Assembly (NCBI GenBank): GCA_050288705.1
Contig: JBNKEI010000076.1
Span: forward strand, 1-9,517
DNA: 9,517 nucleotides
Direction: 5' to 3'
From: JBNKEI01 sp050288705
GTDB lineage: Bacteria > Myxococcota > Myxococcia > Myxococcales > UBA5297
The translations under genes were made by a program, and so were the position numbers. This document shows, one piece after another, positions 1 to 5,155 of the stretch (positions are counted from its first letter, which is position 1; the number at the start of each line of letters is the position of its first letter). The notes below the pieces were generated by a model. It was given only the letters and a program-made list of their open reading frames with translations, was not told where the DNA came from and made no database searches.

Positions 1-398
1 CCCGAGCGAACCAACGATCTAAAGAACATCTTTCTTTCTGCCGCGTCGATTTTGGCGGCCACAACTTCGTTTCTTAGCTTCTTTTTGAGGCGATTAATCC
101 TCCTCATAGCATGAGGTCCACGTGCCCAAAAAAACATATAACCATGATCTACCGATGCATGATAGGACCCGTTCCATTGCAGGAACGAAGCCACTCCGCA
201 TTTTTCCGAAGAAACCCGTTTCAGGACTTCATTTTTATCCTGGTCGGGAACCCGGGAAGCTAGAGATCGAGGGACGCCAAGAATTATCTTCACTTTGGCG
301 TTCTTTGCAACCTCTACAACATCATCCATTCCAGAGAAGAAATAATCCCGACATGTGCAATCTTTGCCAAAGACTCGAAACTCATTATCTACAAGCAT
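1..398 (-). CDS. Unknown protein, 3' end outside the window
   Basis: Reading the minus strand from the ATG at 398 gives 132 uninterrupted codons to the left edge, so only the N-terminal part is visible. The start is supported by GGGAGG eight bases upstream and by a good promoter further up. The protein begins MLVDNEFRVFGKD, has an early Cys-x-Cys (residues 14 and 16), a strand-like stretch VKIILGVPRSL near residues 40-50, an aromatic patch GYMFFWARG, and then a basic helix rich in Arg and Lys (about residues 102-116). I do not recognise the family. No membrane segment or signal peptide is visible. It lies on the element side of the truncated tRNA-Phe, so it is probably cargo of an integrated element. 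The real gene is this minus-strand frame, not the 97-codon plus-strand ORF that overlaps it, because only this frame has a ribosome binding site and promoter. Confidence 0.7.
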   Translation of the reverse strand, partial: MLVDNEFRVFGKDCTCRDYFFSGMDDVVEVAKNAKVKIILGVPRSLASRVPDQDKNEVLKRVSSEKCGVASFLQWNGSYHASVDHGYMFFWARGPHAMRRINRLKKKLRNEVVAAKIDAAERKMFFRSLVRS

Positions 399-429
399 TT
401 TTACTTCCTCCCTAAATGTCTATAACCAA

Positions 430-458
430 ACAGTATCAAAACTGAATGCAGTTGTCAA
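430..458 (-). promoter_or_regulatory. Promoter of the unknown gene at the left edge
   Basis: On the minus strand, a perfect -35 TTGACA (458-453) is followed after 17 bases by TACTGT (435-430), which keeps the conserved T, A and final T of the -10 box. Transcription would start near 422 and give a leader of about 25 bases carrying the GGGAGG ribosome binding site of the gene starting at 398. Confidence 0.55.
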
Positions 459-487
459 ACACTGGCCGCAAGCGGTGTGGAAAATGC

Positions 488-508
488 GTGGAATAAACTT
501 TATTCCAC
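488..508. repeat. Perfect 21-bp dyad, possible protein-binding site
   Basis: The arms GTGGAATAAA (488-497) and TTTATTCCAC (499-508) are perfect inverted copies around one central base. The one-base spacer suits a dimeric DNA-binding protein better than an RNA hairpin, and no T-run follows on either strand. It lies about 30 bp upstream of the -35 box of the left-edge gene and 45 bp from the tRNA-Phe fragment. It could therefore be an operator or a recombination-accessory (excisionase or integrase arm) site. Its function is inferred. Confidence 0.5.
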
Positions 509-553
509 AAAAAATAACCCAATAAAATCAATAGAATATCACAATGAATCTAA

Positions 554-598
554 GGACTGAAAATCCCCGTGTCGATGGTTCGATTCCGTCCCTGGGCA
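554..598 (+). other. tRNA-Phe 3' fragment, probable attachment site of an integrated element
   Basis: The stretch reads as the 3' part of a tRNA-Phe gene: anticodon loop CTGAAAA (557-563, anticodon GAA), 3' anticodon strand TCCCC, variable loop GTGTC, a T-arm with stem GATGG/CCGTC closed around TTCGATT, the 3' acceptor strand CCTGGGC and discriminator A598. It closely resembles the corresponding part of bacterial tRNA-Phe as I remember it. The 5' acceptor strand (expected GCCCAGG) and the D-arm are absent upstream. Even the 5' anticodon stem fails at its two outer pairs (A552 and A553 face C). Identity therefore seems to begin around 554, as expected for a crossover in the anticodon region. 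The displaced 3' fragment faces the chromosome on the right, so the element should lie to the left. It cannot be a functional tRNA as it stands. Confidence 0.75.
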
Positions 599-795
599 TT
601 ATTATCATTAGCTATGTGGATATTTTAGACGCTCGTTGGATGCATAAATTGCCAAAGTGTTTCAAAGTTATAAGTTTTGTTATCAGCTTCAGAATGAACA
701 GCCGTATTTTCCAGCATCAGAACAACTAGTGTAGCGACTTAGAGATGCACTAGATTTTTGAGACTGGCTCCCCCTCCGGAGCATCAAAGGATACG
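599..795. other. Intergenic stretch with no supported gene
   Basis: This AT-rich spacer separates the tRNA-Phe fragment from the pyrE stop codon. The only plus-strand ORF, beginning at 544, starts inside or beside the tRNA fragment, has no ribosome binding site and looks random. A weak hairpin GCTCC/GGAGC at about 767-782 lies just after pyrE, but no T-run follows it on the minus strand. I see no convincing promoter. Confidence 0.5.
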
Positions 796-1404
796 CTAGG
801 AATTGACTATTTTCGGCTCGTGCTTCGCATTTTGCTGATGCCACTCATCGACTATTTCCTGTTTCTTAAAGATAGCCGTAACTGGTATATCATTTCCAGC
901 CGCCTTCTTGATGCTCGAAAGACCGCTTGATTGTTCTCGATCTACAAGCACGATGACTTGAGAAACTTGAAGGCCGAACTCCCTGCATTTTTCAATGGCT
1001 TGAATCGTTGATTTGCCAGTTGTAACAACGTCGTCAACGATCGCGACCTTTTCTCCACACTCAACGTTACCTTCAATTAGCTTTCTTTGACCGTGAGTTT
1101 TGGGGTCCTTGCGAACACTAAACCAACGAACCATATGGGTCGTCTCAAAGCTGGCTTGACAGGCACTAATCGCTATTGGATCAGCCCCCATCGTAAGACC
1201 GCCAATTGCAACAACGTCAGAAACCAATTCTCGTAGAATAACTGGACCAAGCGCAGCCATTGCCCGAGGCTGGCTAAGCGCCAATTTGCAGTCAAGGTAC
1301 TCCGGACTAGTCTGCCCTGATACTAGTTTGAATGGGTTGTCTGGTCGATATTGATACGCGTATCTTGCAAGCTCCCCAAGCAACGACCTTTTTTCTGATG
1401 TCAT
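796..1404 (-). CDS. pyrE: Orotate phosphoribosyltransferase
   Basis: PyrE transfers phosphoribose from PRPP to orotate, giving orotidine monophosphate in cytosolic de novo pyrimidine synthesis. The PRPP-binding motif VAIVDDVVTTGKS is intact, the two Asp followed by TTGKS being its hallmark. The N-terminal FKLVSGQTSPEYLDCK substrate region and the flexible catalytic loop FSVRKDPKTHGQ, with its Arg, Lys and His, are also present. I chose the ATG at 1404 (202 residues) because AAAGG lies seven bases before it. An in-frame TTG at 1440 would add 12 residues but has no ribosome binding site. The gene is downstream of greA on the same strand, with 118 bases between them that contain a sizeable hairpin, so it may be read from greA with attenuation or from its own promoter. 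It is the last gene of the cluster before the tRNA-Phe fragment. Confidence 0.95.
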   Translation of the reverse strand: MTSEKRSLLGELARYAYQYRPDNPFKLVSGQTSPEYLDCKLALSQPRAMAALGPVILRELVSDVVAIGGLTMGADPIAISACQASFETTHMVRWFSVRKDPKTHGQRKLIEGNVECGEKVAIVDDVVTTGKSTIQAIEKCREFGLQVSQVIVLVDREQSSGLSSIKKAAGNDIPVTAIFKKQEIVDEWHQQNAKHEPKIVNS

Positions 1405-1460
1405 ATCAAAACCTTTCGGGGACCATTGTTCTATACACAACTACATACAGGGCCCCAAAA

Positions 1461-1506
1461 AAACCTAAGAACGTCCGGTAACTAAGTTCGCTGGAACAGT
1501 AACTGG
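1461..1506 (-). promoter_or_regulatory. Hairpin between greA and pyrE, possible attenuator
   Basis: Positions 1475-1506 fold on either strand: CCGGTAACT pairs with AGTAACTGG (one A-A mismatch, one G-U), and an inner GTTC/GAAC closes a GCTG loop, with a two-base bulge on one side. On the minus strand a seven-T run (about 1463-1457) begins some 12 bases after the stem, too far for a textbook intrinsic terminator. The leader position upstream of pyrE makes attenuation conceivable, but no leader peptide was identified. Confidence 0.35.
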
Positions 1507-1522
1507 CTCGTGAGATCATAAA

Positions 1523-2014
1523 TTAATCTTCCGAAAGCTCATTAAAGCGAACCTCCACAATCTCGTACTCGCGCGTTCCTCCCGGAGCTTGCACCACTAC
1601 CATATCCCCTACTTCCCGCCCAATCATTGCACGAGCAATTGGAGAAGAAATTGAAATCAAGCCTTTCTTGATATTGCCCTCACACTCGCCTACCAAGCTA
1701 TAAACTACTCGCGAACCACTCTCCACCTCTTCCAACTCAACAGTGGCTCCAAACACCACCTTGGTTCCGGAAAGTTTGCTTACATCAATCACTTCCGCTC
1801 GCGCCAGCAGGTCTTCCGTACGACGAATTTCCGCATCGATCTGCCCTTGGCGTTCCTTGGCAGCATGATACTCAGCATTTTCACTTAAATCGCCGTGCGC
1901 TCTTGCTTCTTCGATATCACGTACAATTTGGAGTCGATCAACCGACTTGAGGCGCCGAAGCGTTTCGGTAAGGCGAGCAAACCCGCTCTTGGTCATTGGT
2001 ACGTGCTCGGTCAT
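1523..2014 (-). CDS. greA: Transcription elongation factor GreA
   Basis: GreA rescues backtracked RNA polymerase by entering the secondary channel and stimulating cleavage of the extruded RNA 3' end. At 163 residues it is close to the usual ~158. The N-terminal coiled coil carries the diagnostic tip ARAHGDLSENAEYHAAKE (about residues 38-55), including the acidic Asp and Glu that coordinate the catalytic metal. The C-terminal FKBP-like domain shows SPIARAMIGREVGD and ends with EYEIVEVRF, as expected. The ATG at 2014 follows AAGGAG. A TTGACA promoter and a GC-rich hairpin with a T-run lie directly upstream, so the gene probably has its own, possibly attenuated, transcript that may continue into pyrE. 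Confidence 0.97.
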   Translation of the reverse strand: MTEHVPMTKSGFARLTETLRRLKSVDRLQIVRDIEEARAHGDLSENAEYHAAKERQGQIDAEIRRTEDLLARAEVIDVSKLSGTKVVFGATVELEEVESGSRVVYSLVGECEGNIKKGLISISSPIARAMIGREVGDMVVVQAPGGTREYEIVEVRFNELSED

Positions 2015-2028
2015 AGCAAAAACTCCTT

Positions 2029-2064
2029 AAAAACAAGCCGGCCGCCTAGCTAGGAAGGCGGCCG
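2029..2064 (-). terminator. Terminator-like hairpin in the greA leader
   Basis: On the minus strand CGGCCGCCT (2064-2056) pairs perfectly with AGGCGGCCG (2047-2039) around an eight-base loop. GCTTG and a five-T run (2033-2029) follow, and the greA ribosome binding site comes just after. The loop region can alternatively pair as the palindrome CCTAGCTAGG (2045-2054). The stem begins only a few bases after the predicted transcription start, so it should terminate some transcripts early or cap the mRNA 5' end. Confidence 0.6.
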
Positions 2065-2073
2065 AAAGCATGT

Positions 2074-2102
2074 AGGTTAGCCATCATGCATTGGGGTGTC
2101 AA
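2074..2102 (-). promoter_or_regulatory. greA promoter
   Basis: On the minus strand a perfect -35 TTGACA (2102-2097) is followed after exactly 17 bases by TAACCT (2079-2074), which matches the -10 consensus at its first, second and last positions. The predicted start near 2067 would give a leader of about 53 bases that begins almost immediately with the GC hairpin. No terminator separates the upstream nfu-type gene, so read-through from it is also possible. Confidence 0.6.
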
Positions 2103-2147
2103 TTTATTGATTATGCGTCCTGGTTATTCCGAGAAGAATTCTACCTG

Positions 2148-2426
2148 CTATTTATCCAGCACCAATCCCTGAATTTCCGGAATCCTTTCCCGAAGATATT
2201 TCTCCACACCGAAAGAAAGGGTTATCGACGCTGATGGACACCCTTTGCAAGCTCCCACCAACCGTACTCGCGCTTTTAGTTCCGGAGTTATACCTAGCAA
2301 CTCTATATCTCCTCCATCGGCTTGCAAAGTTGGACGAACCTCGTTAATAACTTGCTGTACCCTTGGCAGCAAAGTTTCGACTGTTGAAACTTCCCCTGCT
2401 GGTTGCTCTTGCTTGTTCTGTTCCAT
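2148..2426 (-). CDS. NifU C-terminal domain Fe-S cluster carrier (Nfu type)
   Basis: This 92-residue protein is a stand-alone NifU-like domain, which carries Fe-S clusters and delivers them to apo-enzymes in the cytosol. The family core LQADGGDIELLGI (about residues 35-47) is followed by a glycine-preceded Cys-Gly-Cys pair of the form GACKGCPSA. Its C60 and C63 are the CxxC that binds a cluster at the dimer interface. A polar extension of about 15 residues precedes the domain. The start at 2426 has AGGAG about ten bases upstream. It follows queE, a radical SAM [4Fe-4S] enzyme, after 86 bases on the same strand; cluster supply to QueE would fit but is an inference. The NifU N-terminal scaffold domain is absent. 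This does not imply nitrogen fixation. Confidence 0.92.
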   Translation of the reverse strand: MEQNKQEQPAGEVSTVETLLPRVQQVINEVRPTLQADGGDIELLGITPELKARVRLVGACKGCPSASITLSFGVEKYLRERIPEIQGLVLDK

Positions 2427-2512
2427 GCTTCACTCTCTCCTATAAATTCGTATCCAAAAAACCATTCTTTTGGGCACTTGGTAGATGCGCTTGCTATCAG
2501 GAAAACCAACAT

Positions 2513-3145
2513 TTAGACACCACGAACATCTGCACCCCAGATTATTTTGTGAATCTGCAGGTTAATTCGCGCTTGAAGCCCTGAACCCAACAACCAACGG
2601 ACCAAAATTTTGGGATCTACCTGCCCCACCACCGGGGAAAGTAGAATTGGTACTTTGGATTCCAAACCAAATCTCCGACAAACCTGCACTGACCACCAGA
2701 AGTCAAATTCTGAGGTCAATACAAACTTTACTTCGTCTCCCGGGCGGAGCATGCGCAAATTGATAAAAGCTTGGTCTTCGCATCCAGAACCAGGAGTTTT
2801 TACATCGACAATCCGCGAAACATTCGAGGGCAAGCAAACAAGTGATCTTTGCCCGTTAGTTTCCACAGACACTTTCCATCCTTCTTTAATAAGCTCGCTA
2901 CAAAGACCAGGAACCTCGCTTTGCAGCATGGGTTCTCCTCCGGTAAGAGTTACCGAGCGAGAAGAAAAACCCGCCAACTGATTCACTATTTCGCCAATGG
3001 AGTACTCGACCCCACCTTCATATGCAAAGGTCGTATCGCAATATTTGCAACGAAGATCACACCCCGTGAAACGAACAAAAACATTAGGGCACCCCGCTTG
3101 CGTAGTTTCTCCCTGGATGCTCTCGAAAATCTCCGTTACACGCAT
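2513..3145 (-). CDS. queE: 7-carboxy-7-deazaguanine synthase (radical SAM)
   Basis: QueE converts 6-carboxy-tetrahydropterin to 7-carboxy-7-deazaguanine, a step towards preQ0 and the tRNA base queuosine. The 210-residue length is normal. The start MRVTEIFESIQGE is typical of the family. The cluster-binding cysteines have the radical SAM form Cx3Cx2C (C29, C33, C36 in GCDLRCKYCD), LTGGEP is the SAM-binding loop, and the C-terminal QIHKIIWGADVRGV matches the usual QueE ending. The ribosome binding site is weak (GAG eight bases before the ATG). It starts only 26 bases after the transglycosylase stop, so the two are probably co-transcribed. No other preQ0 genes (queC, queD, folE) are in the window. 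Confidence 0.93.
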   Translation of the reverse strand: MRVTEIFESIQGETTQAGCPNVFVRFTGCDLRCKYCDTTFAYEGGVEYSIGEIVNQLAGFSSRSVTLTGGEPMLQSEVPGLCSELIKEGWKVSVETNGQRSLVCLPSNVSRIVDVKTPGSGCEDQAFINLRMLRPGDEVKFVLTSEFDFWWSVQVCRRFGLESKVPILLSPVVGQVDPKILVRWLLGSGLQARINLQIHKIIWGADVRGV

Positions 3146-3171
3146 ATATTTTACTCATTAAGATGCAACAT

Positions 3172-3873
3172 TTAATGCACTAAAATCTCAGCAGTTTCCA
3201 ACACTTCCGGACCAACTTGCGCAAACGTAGGTGAGAACTTTTTGCAAAACCGCGAATAATTCTGGCGAACTGCACGCACATATCCTAAAAACCGCTCACA
3301 GTCATTCTGCTTCAAAGCCTTCTTTAGTTTTTCCGGTCCAGCATTATAGGCCATAAGTGCTAAATCAAGAGATTTAAATTGATTCTCCAGCCTAGAAAGA
3401 TAACGCACCCCCAAGCGAACCTGCATAGCAGGGTCTTTCCAGATCTCTTTGACAGAAAGCCGGACTCCTTCTAGCCGAGCAATGTACTCAAGGGTAGCTG
3501 GGCGAATCTGCATAAGCCCCCTTGCTCCAGCCGAAGATATCGCCTGCCCCCTAAATGAAGACTCTACTTCAATTATTCCCATAACGAACATGGGATCAAG
3601 ATGAGCTAGGCGTGATTCCTCCAATACCGCCTGCGCTACCCTTTTACGAACTGCATACCCTAGCTCTGGCAATCGCTCGGCCAACAAAGAATCAATATGC
3701 ACTAACTCACTATCAAGAACGGTATATTTAGCAGCCATTTCACGTACACTGGCTGGTTCTGCGGGGACTGCTTCCAATCGAAGATAGAACCCAATCGTTC
3801 CCATCAACAAAGCCAATGACGGTAGCAGGCACCCTAAATGCACATAGATGCGAGTTAGCCCAAACATAACCAT
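3172..3873 (-). CDS. Membrane-anchored lytic transglycosylase (SLT domain)
   Basis: The protein should cleave the glycan strands of peptidoglycan from the periplasmic face with formation of anhydro-muramic ends. Residues 11-31 form a single hydrophobic segment after a short N-terminus, which reads as an uncleaved membrane anchor. The catalytic domain spans about residues 75-215: VMGIIEVESSF contains the catalytic Glu (E104 in the ES motif), followed by SSAGARGLMQI (113-123), GVRYLSRL (155-162) and AYNAGP (175-180), all classic SLT family 1 motifs. At 233 residues it is a compact form, without the large superhelical domain of Slt70. The ATG at 3873 has an AGG about eight bases upstream. It heads the minus-strand run into queE, with a possible small gene 35 bases upstream. 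Whether it acts in cell-wall growth or in assembly of an envelope machine cannot be told from here. Confidence 0.92.
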   Translation of the reverse strand: MVMFGLTRIYVHLGCLLPSLALLMGTIGFYLRLEAVPAEPASVREMAAKYTVLDSELVHIDSLLAERLPELGYAVRKRVAQAVLEESRLAHLDPMFVMGIIEVESSFRGQAISSAGARGLMQIRPATLEYIARLEGVRLSVKEIWKDPAMQVRLGVRYLSRLENQFKSLDLALMAYNAGPEKLKKALKQNDCERFLGYVRAVRQNYSRFCKKFSPTFAQVGPEVLETAEILVH

Positions 3874-3908
3874 ATATGAGACCTGAGCGCATATGCTTAT
3901 CTTTTTTC

Positions 3909-4121
3909 CTACCTCTTTCTACACTGCAGCATCTCAATGCGTTTAGCAATACGCTCCAGTCTAGCGTGCAAAGCTTTCAGCTCCTGGAGCTTAGCCGTGT
4001 TTCTAGACGCCAGCGCCCTGCCTATACGCTCATCAATCCAGCACTCGATTTCTTGCAGCCAGGCTTCGCGCGGCTCTGGGCGTCCCTGTCCTTCCATTGA
4101 CATGGCGCAGACCATAGCCAT
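3909..4121 (-). CDS. Small unknown helical protein (tentative)
   Basis: The open frame continues to 4331, but its upstream part is antisense to tRNA-Leu and to the probable tRNA promoter, so I take the ATG at 4121 (70 residues). Later in-frame ATGs at 4115, 4103 and 4097 are equally possible, because ribosome binding signals are weak (AAAGAAG just before 4121). The likely real part is amphipathic and charged: AWLQEIECWIDERI followed by a helix rich in Lys, Glu and Leu that ends in CRKR. No domain is recognised and there is no membrane segment. It ends 35 bases before the transglycosylase start on the same strand. A chance ORF cannot be excluded. Confidence 0.4.
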   Translation of the reverse strand: MAMVCAMSMEGQGRPEPREAWLQEIECWIDERIGRALASRNTAKLQELKALHARLERIAKRIEMLQCRKR

Positions 4122-4200
4122 CTGCTTCTTTATTAGCAACCGACCGAAAAACTTTTCAGTACTGAGGTTCTTACAAAGCTGCAAGCAAGCTAAATCACGC

Positions 4201-4227
4201 TTGACCAGAAAGATAGAACCATATAAA
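4201..4227 (+). promoter_or_regulatory. Probable tRNA-Leu promoter
   Basis: TTGACC (4201-4206) and TATAAA (4222-4227) are good -35 and -10 matches, but the spacing is 15 bases, shorter than the ideal 17. Transcription would start near 4234, about 40 bases before the mature tRNA, which is a normal length for a processed tRNA leader. Confidence 0.4.
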
Positions 4228-4272
4228 GGAGGTCTAACTCGATTCTGGTTTAGCCATAAGCCAGTTTGTCGC

Positions 4273-4356
4273 GCCCAGGTGGTGAAATTGGTAGACACGC
4301 TAGATTCAGGGTCTAGTGGCTGAAAGGCCATGGAGGTTCGAGTCCTCTCCTGGGCA
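4273..4356 (+). tRNA. tRNA-Leu (anticodon CAG)
   Basis: The gene folds as a class II tRNA of 84 bases. The acceptor strands GCCCAGG and CCTGGGC pair fully with discriminator A. The anticodon stem CTAGA/TCTAG closes the loop TTCAGGG, so the anticodon is CAG and it reads the codon CUG. A long variable arm, in which TGGC and GCCA pair, is the mark of tRNA-Leu, and the T-loop is TTCGAGT. The D-loop contains the expected GG. CCA is not encoded; the sequence continues ATTTTATTG. The acceptor 3' strand is the same as that of the tRNA-Phe fragment at 591-597, but the two genes differ elsewhere. Confidence 0.97.
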
Positions 4357-4380
4357 TTTTATTGTTATGTTTATGCATTT

Positions 4381-4830
4381 CTAGGCAGGCGGGGACAGCA
4401 ATGATTCTGATGCCAATTTATTTGCCAATTCTGACAATTCGAACGCCCGATCCAACTCTTCGGCTCGGTTGAGTTCGCATACCCAAGCGGCAGAAGGGTC
4501 CATGGCTTTGCGAGCCAGATTTGCCATCATAGAATATCGTTCTGCTGCGCAGCGGGATCGTTCGGCTTCCTGACGTATTGCTTGCCCATAATCTCTAGGA
4601 AGTTGAACTTCGTCAGGAGGTACTGGCAAAGGACCTCCACCTATTGCAGCAATACGCGCCAAAAGACGCGATGCATGCGCTTGACAGCACGCAGCTAACG
4701 CTTCCAACCTAGTTCTCGTAGTGCCATCCGGGGCACGTTCCGCAAGCAATTCCATAGTGAGAAGCGAGAGCATTTCCGCTTCCCAGGCAGCCGCCAGTGA
4801 TGCTGTTAAACGTGTCTTTAGCCCACCCAT
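4381..4830 (-). CDS. Ferritin-like four-helix protein with degenerate metal ligands
   Basis: The sequence reads as four helices: EAEMLSLLTMELLAE, a second ending in HASRLLARIAAIGG, a third around EAERSRCAAERYSMMANLA, and a fourth around ELNRAEELDRAFELSELA. A His-containing second helix that ends in a Gly-rich turn before a Pro-rich linker is typical of ferritin-like or rubrerythrin-like bundles, where ExxH pairs hold two irons. Here the first pair reads CQAH and the last ELDR, so iron chemistry may be lost. I infer the fold, not the function. I chose the ATG at 4830 (149 residues), with a GGGGATGGG stretch upstream. An in-frame GTG at 4860 adds ten residues, and the frame stays open back to about 4988 without a normal start. 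A strong AAGGAGG-ATG signal at 4933 is in another frame, so the true 5' end is uncertain. The mobile insertion upstream may have damaged it. Confidence 0.6.
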   Translation of the reverse strand: MGGLKTRLTASLAAAWEAEMLSLLTMELLAERAPDGTTRTRLEALAACCQAHASRLLARIAAIGGGPLPVPPDEVQLPRDYGQAIRQEAERSRCAAERYSMMANLARKAMDPSAAWVCELNRAEELDRAFELSELANKLASESLLSPPA

Positions 4831-4961
4831 TTCGATTTTCCCATCCCCTTCCCAAGCCACTACAGCTCGCTTTTTCCGTTTTGTACTTGCCGTTAGAGCT
4901 AACCAGGTACAAAACTGCTTCCCTTTCTCGCATATGGCAAATCCTCCTTTTTCACCTTGAT

Positions 4962-5083
4962 CCAGATGCTTGGCAAACCCCGTCCTTTAGGGCGGGGAAG
5001 AATAGAGCGAGGAGCCAAAGGCTCCGATTTCCGAACGATATTGGAGACACCGTCCTTCAGGGCGGTGAGGATGTCCATTTGAC
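4962..5083 (+). mobile_element. Probable non-autonomous IS200/IS605-family element, ~122 bp
   Basis: Two near-identical hairpins lie 50 bases apart in the same orientation. One is CCCCGTCC-TTTA-GGGCGGGG (4978-4997) and the other CACCGTCC-TTCA-GGGCGGTG (5048-5067), and both have a T-G wobble at the same place. A perfect stem GGAGCC-AAA-GGCTCC (5011-5025) sits between them. Hairpins with the core CCGTCCTTYAGGGCGG are common at the ends of IS200/IS605 and tnpB-associated elements. Single-strand transposases of this family recognise such hairpins and cut at fixed distances without target duplication. TTGAT (4957-4961) ends 16 bases before the left hairpin and TTGAC (5079-5083) ends 16 bases after the right one; as I recall, these are the left and right cleavage sequences of ISDra2. 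No tnpA or tnpB is present, so it would be mobilised in trans. The alternative is the right end, with guide-RNA scaffold, of a lost tnpB element. Confidence 0.5.
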
Positions 5084-5155
5084 TGTCGACTTGCCAACCC
5101 ATGCAACAAGCTTTCGGGCAAACCATTGCCGCGCTTTTTTGCAAAACCCTCTTTT
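5084..5155. other. Spacer between the insertion and the DivIVA promoter
   Basis: The whole gene-free stretch between the ferritin-like ORF and DivIVA runs from about 4861 to 5195. The part left of the insertion (4861-4961) carries the strong AAGGAGG-ATG signal on the minus strand. This part, right of the insertion, has T-runs on the plus strand and a minus-strand ATG at 5102. I see no RNA gene or conserved protein in it. Confidence 0.45.

Noticed and set aside
122..415. Plus-strand ORF of 97 codons
   Set aside because: It is antisense to the open minus-strand frame that has a promoter and ribosome binding site; its own start lacks both and its composition looks random.
544..729. Plus-strand ORF of 61 codons over the tRNA-Phe fragment
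   Set aside because: It reads through tRNA sequence, has no ribosome binding site and no protein-like pattern.
767..782. Hairpin GCTCC/GGAGC after pyrE as a terminator
   Set aside because: The stem is short and no T-run follows on the minus strand.
2454..2473. Inverted repeat CCAAAA/TTTTGG between queE and the Nfu-type gene as a terminator
   Set aside because: It is a weak AT-rich six-pair stem without a following T-run, so operon read-through is more likely.
2303..2584. Overlapping ORFs on both strands around the Nfu-type gene start
   Set aside because: They are out-of-frame shadows of the Nfu-type gene and the queE 3' end, without ribosome binding sites or recognisable motifs.
4978..5067. 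Two repeated hairpins as the start of a CRISPR array
   Set aside because: There are only two non-identical copies, with no regular spacers and no cas genes.
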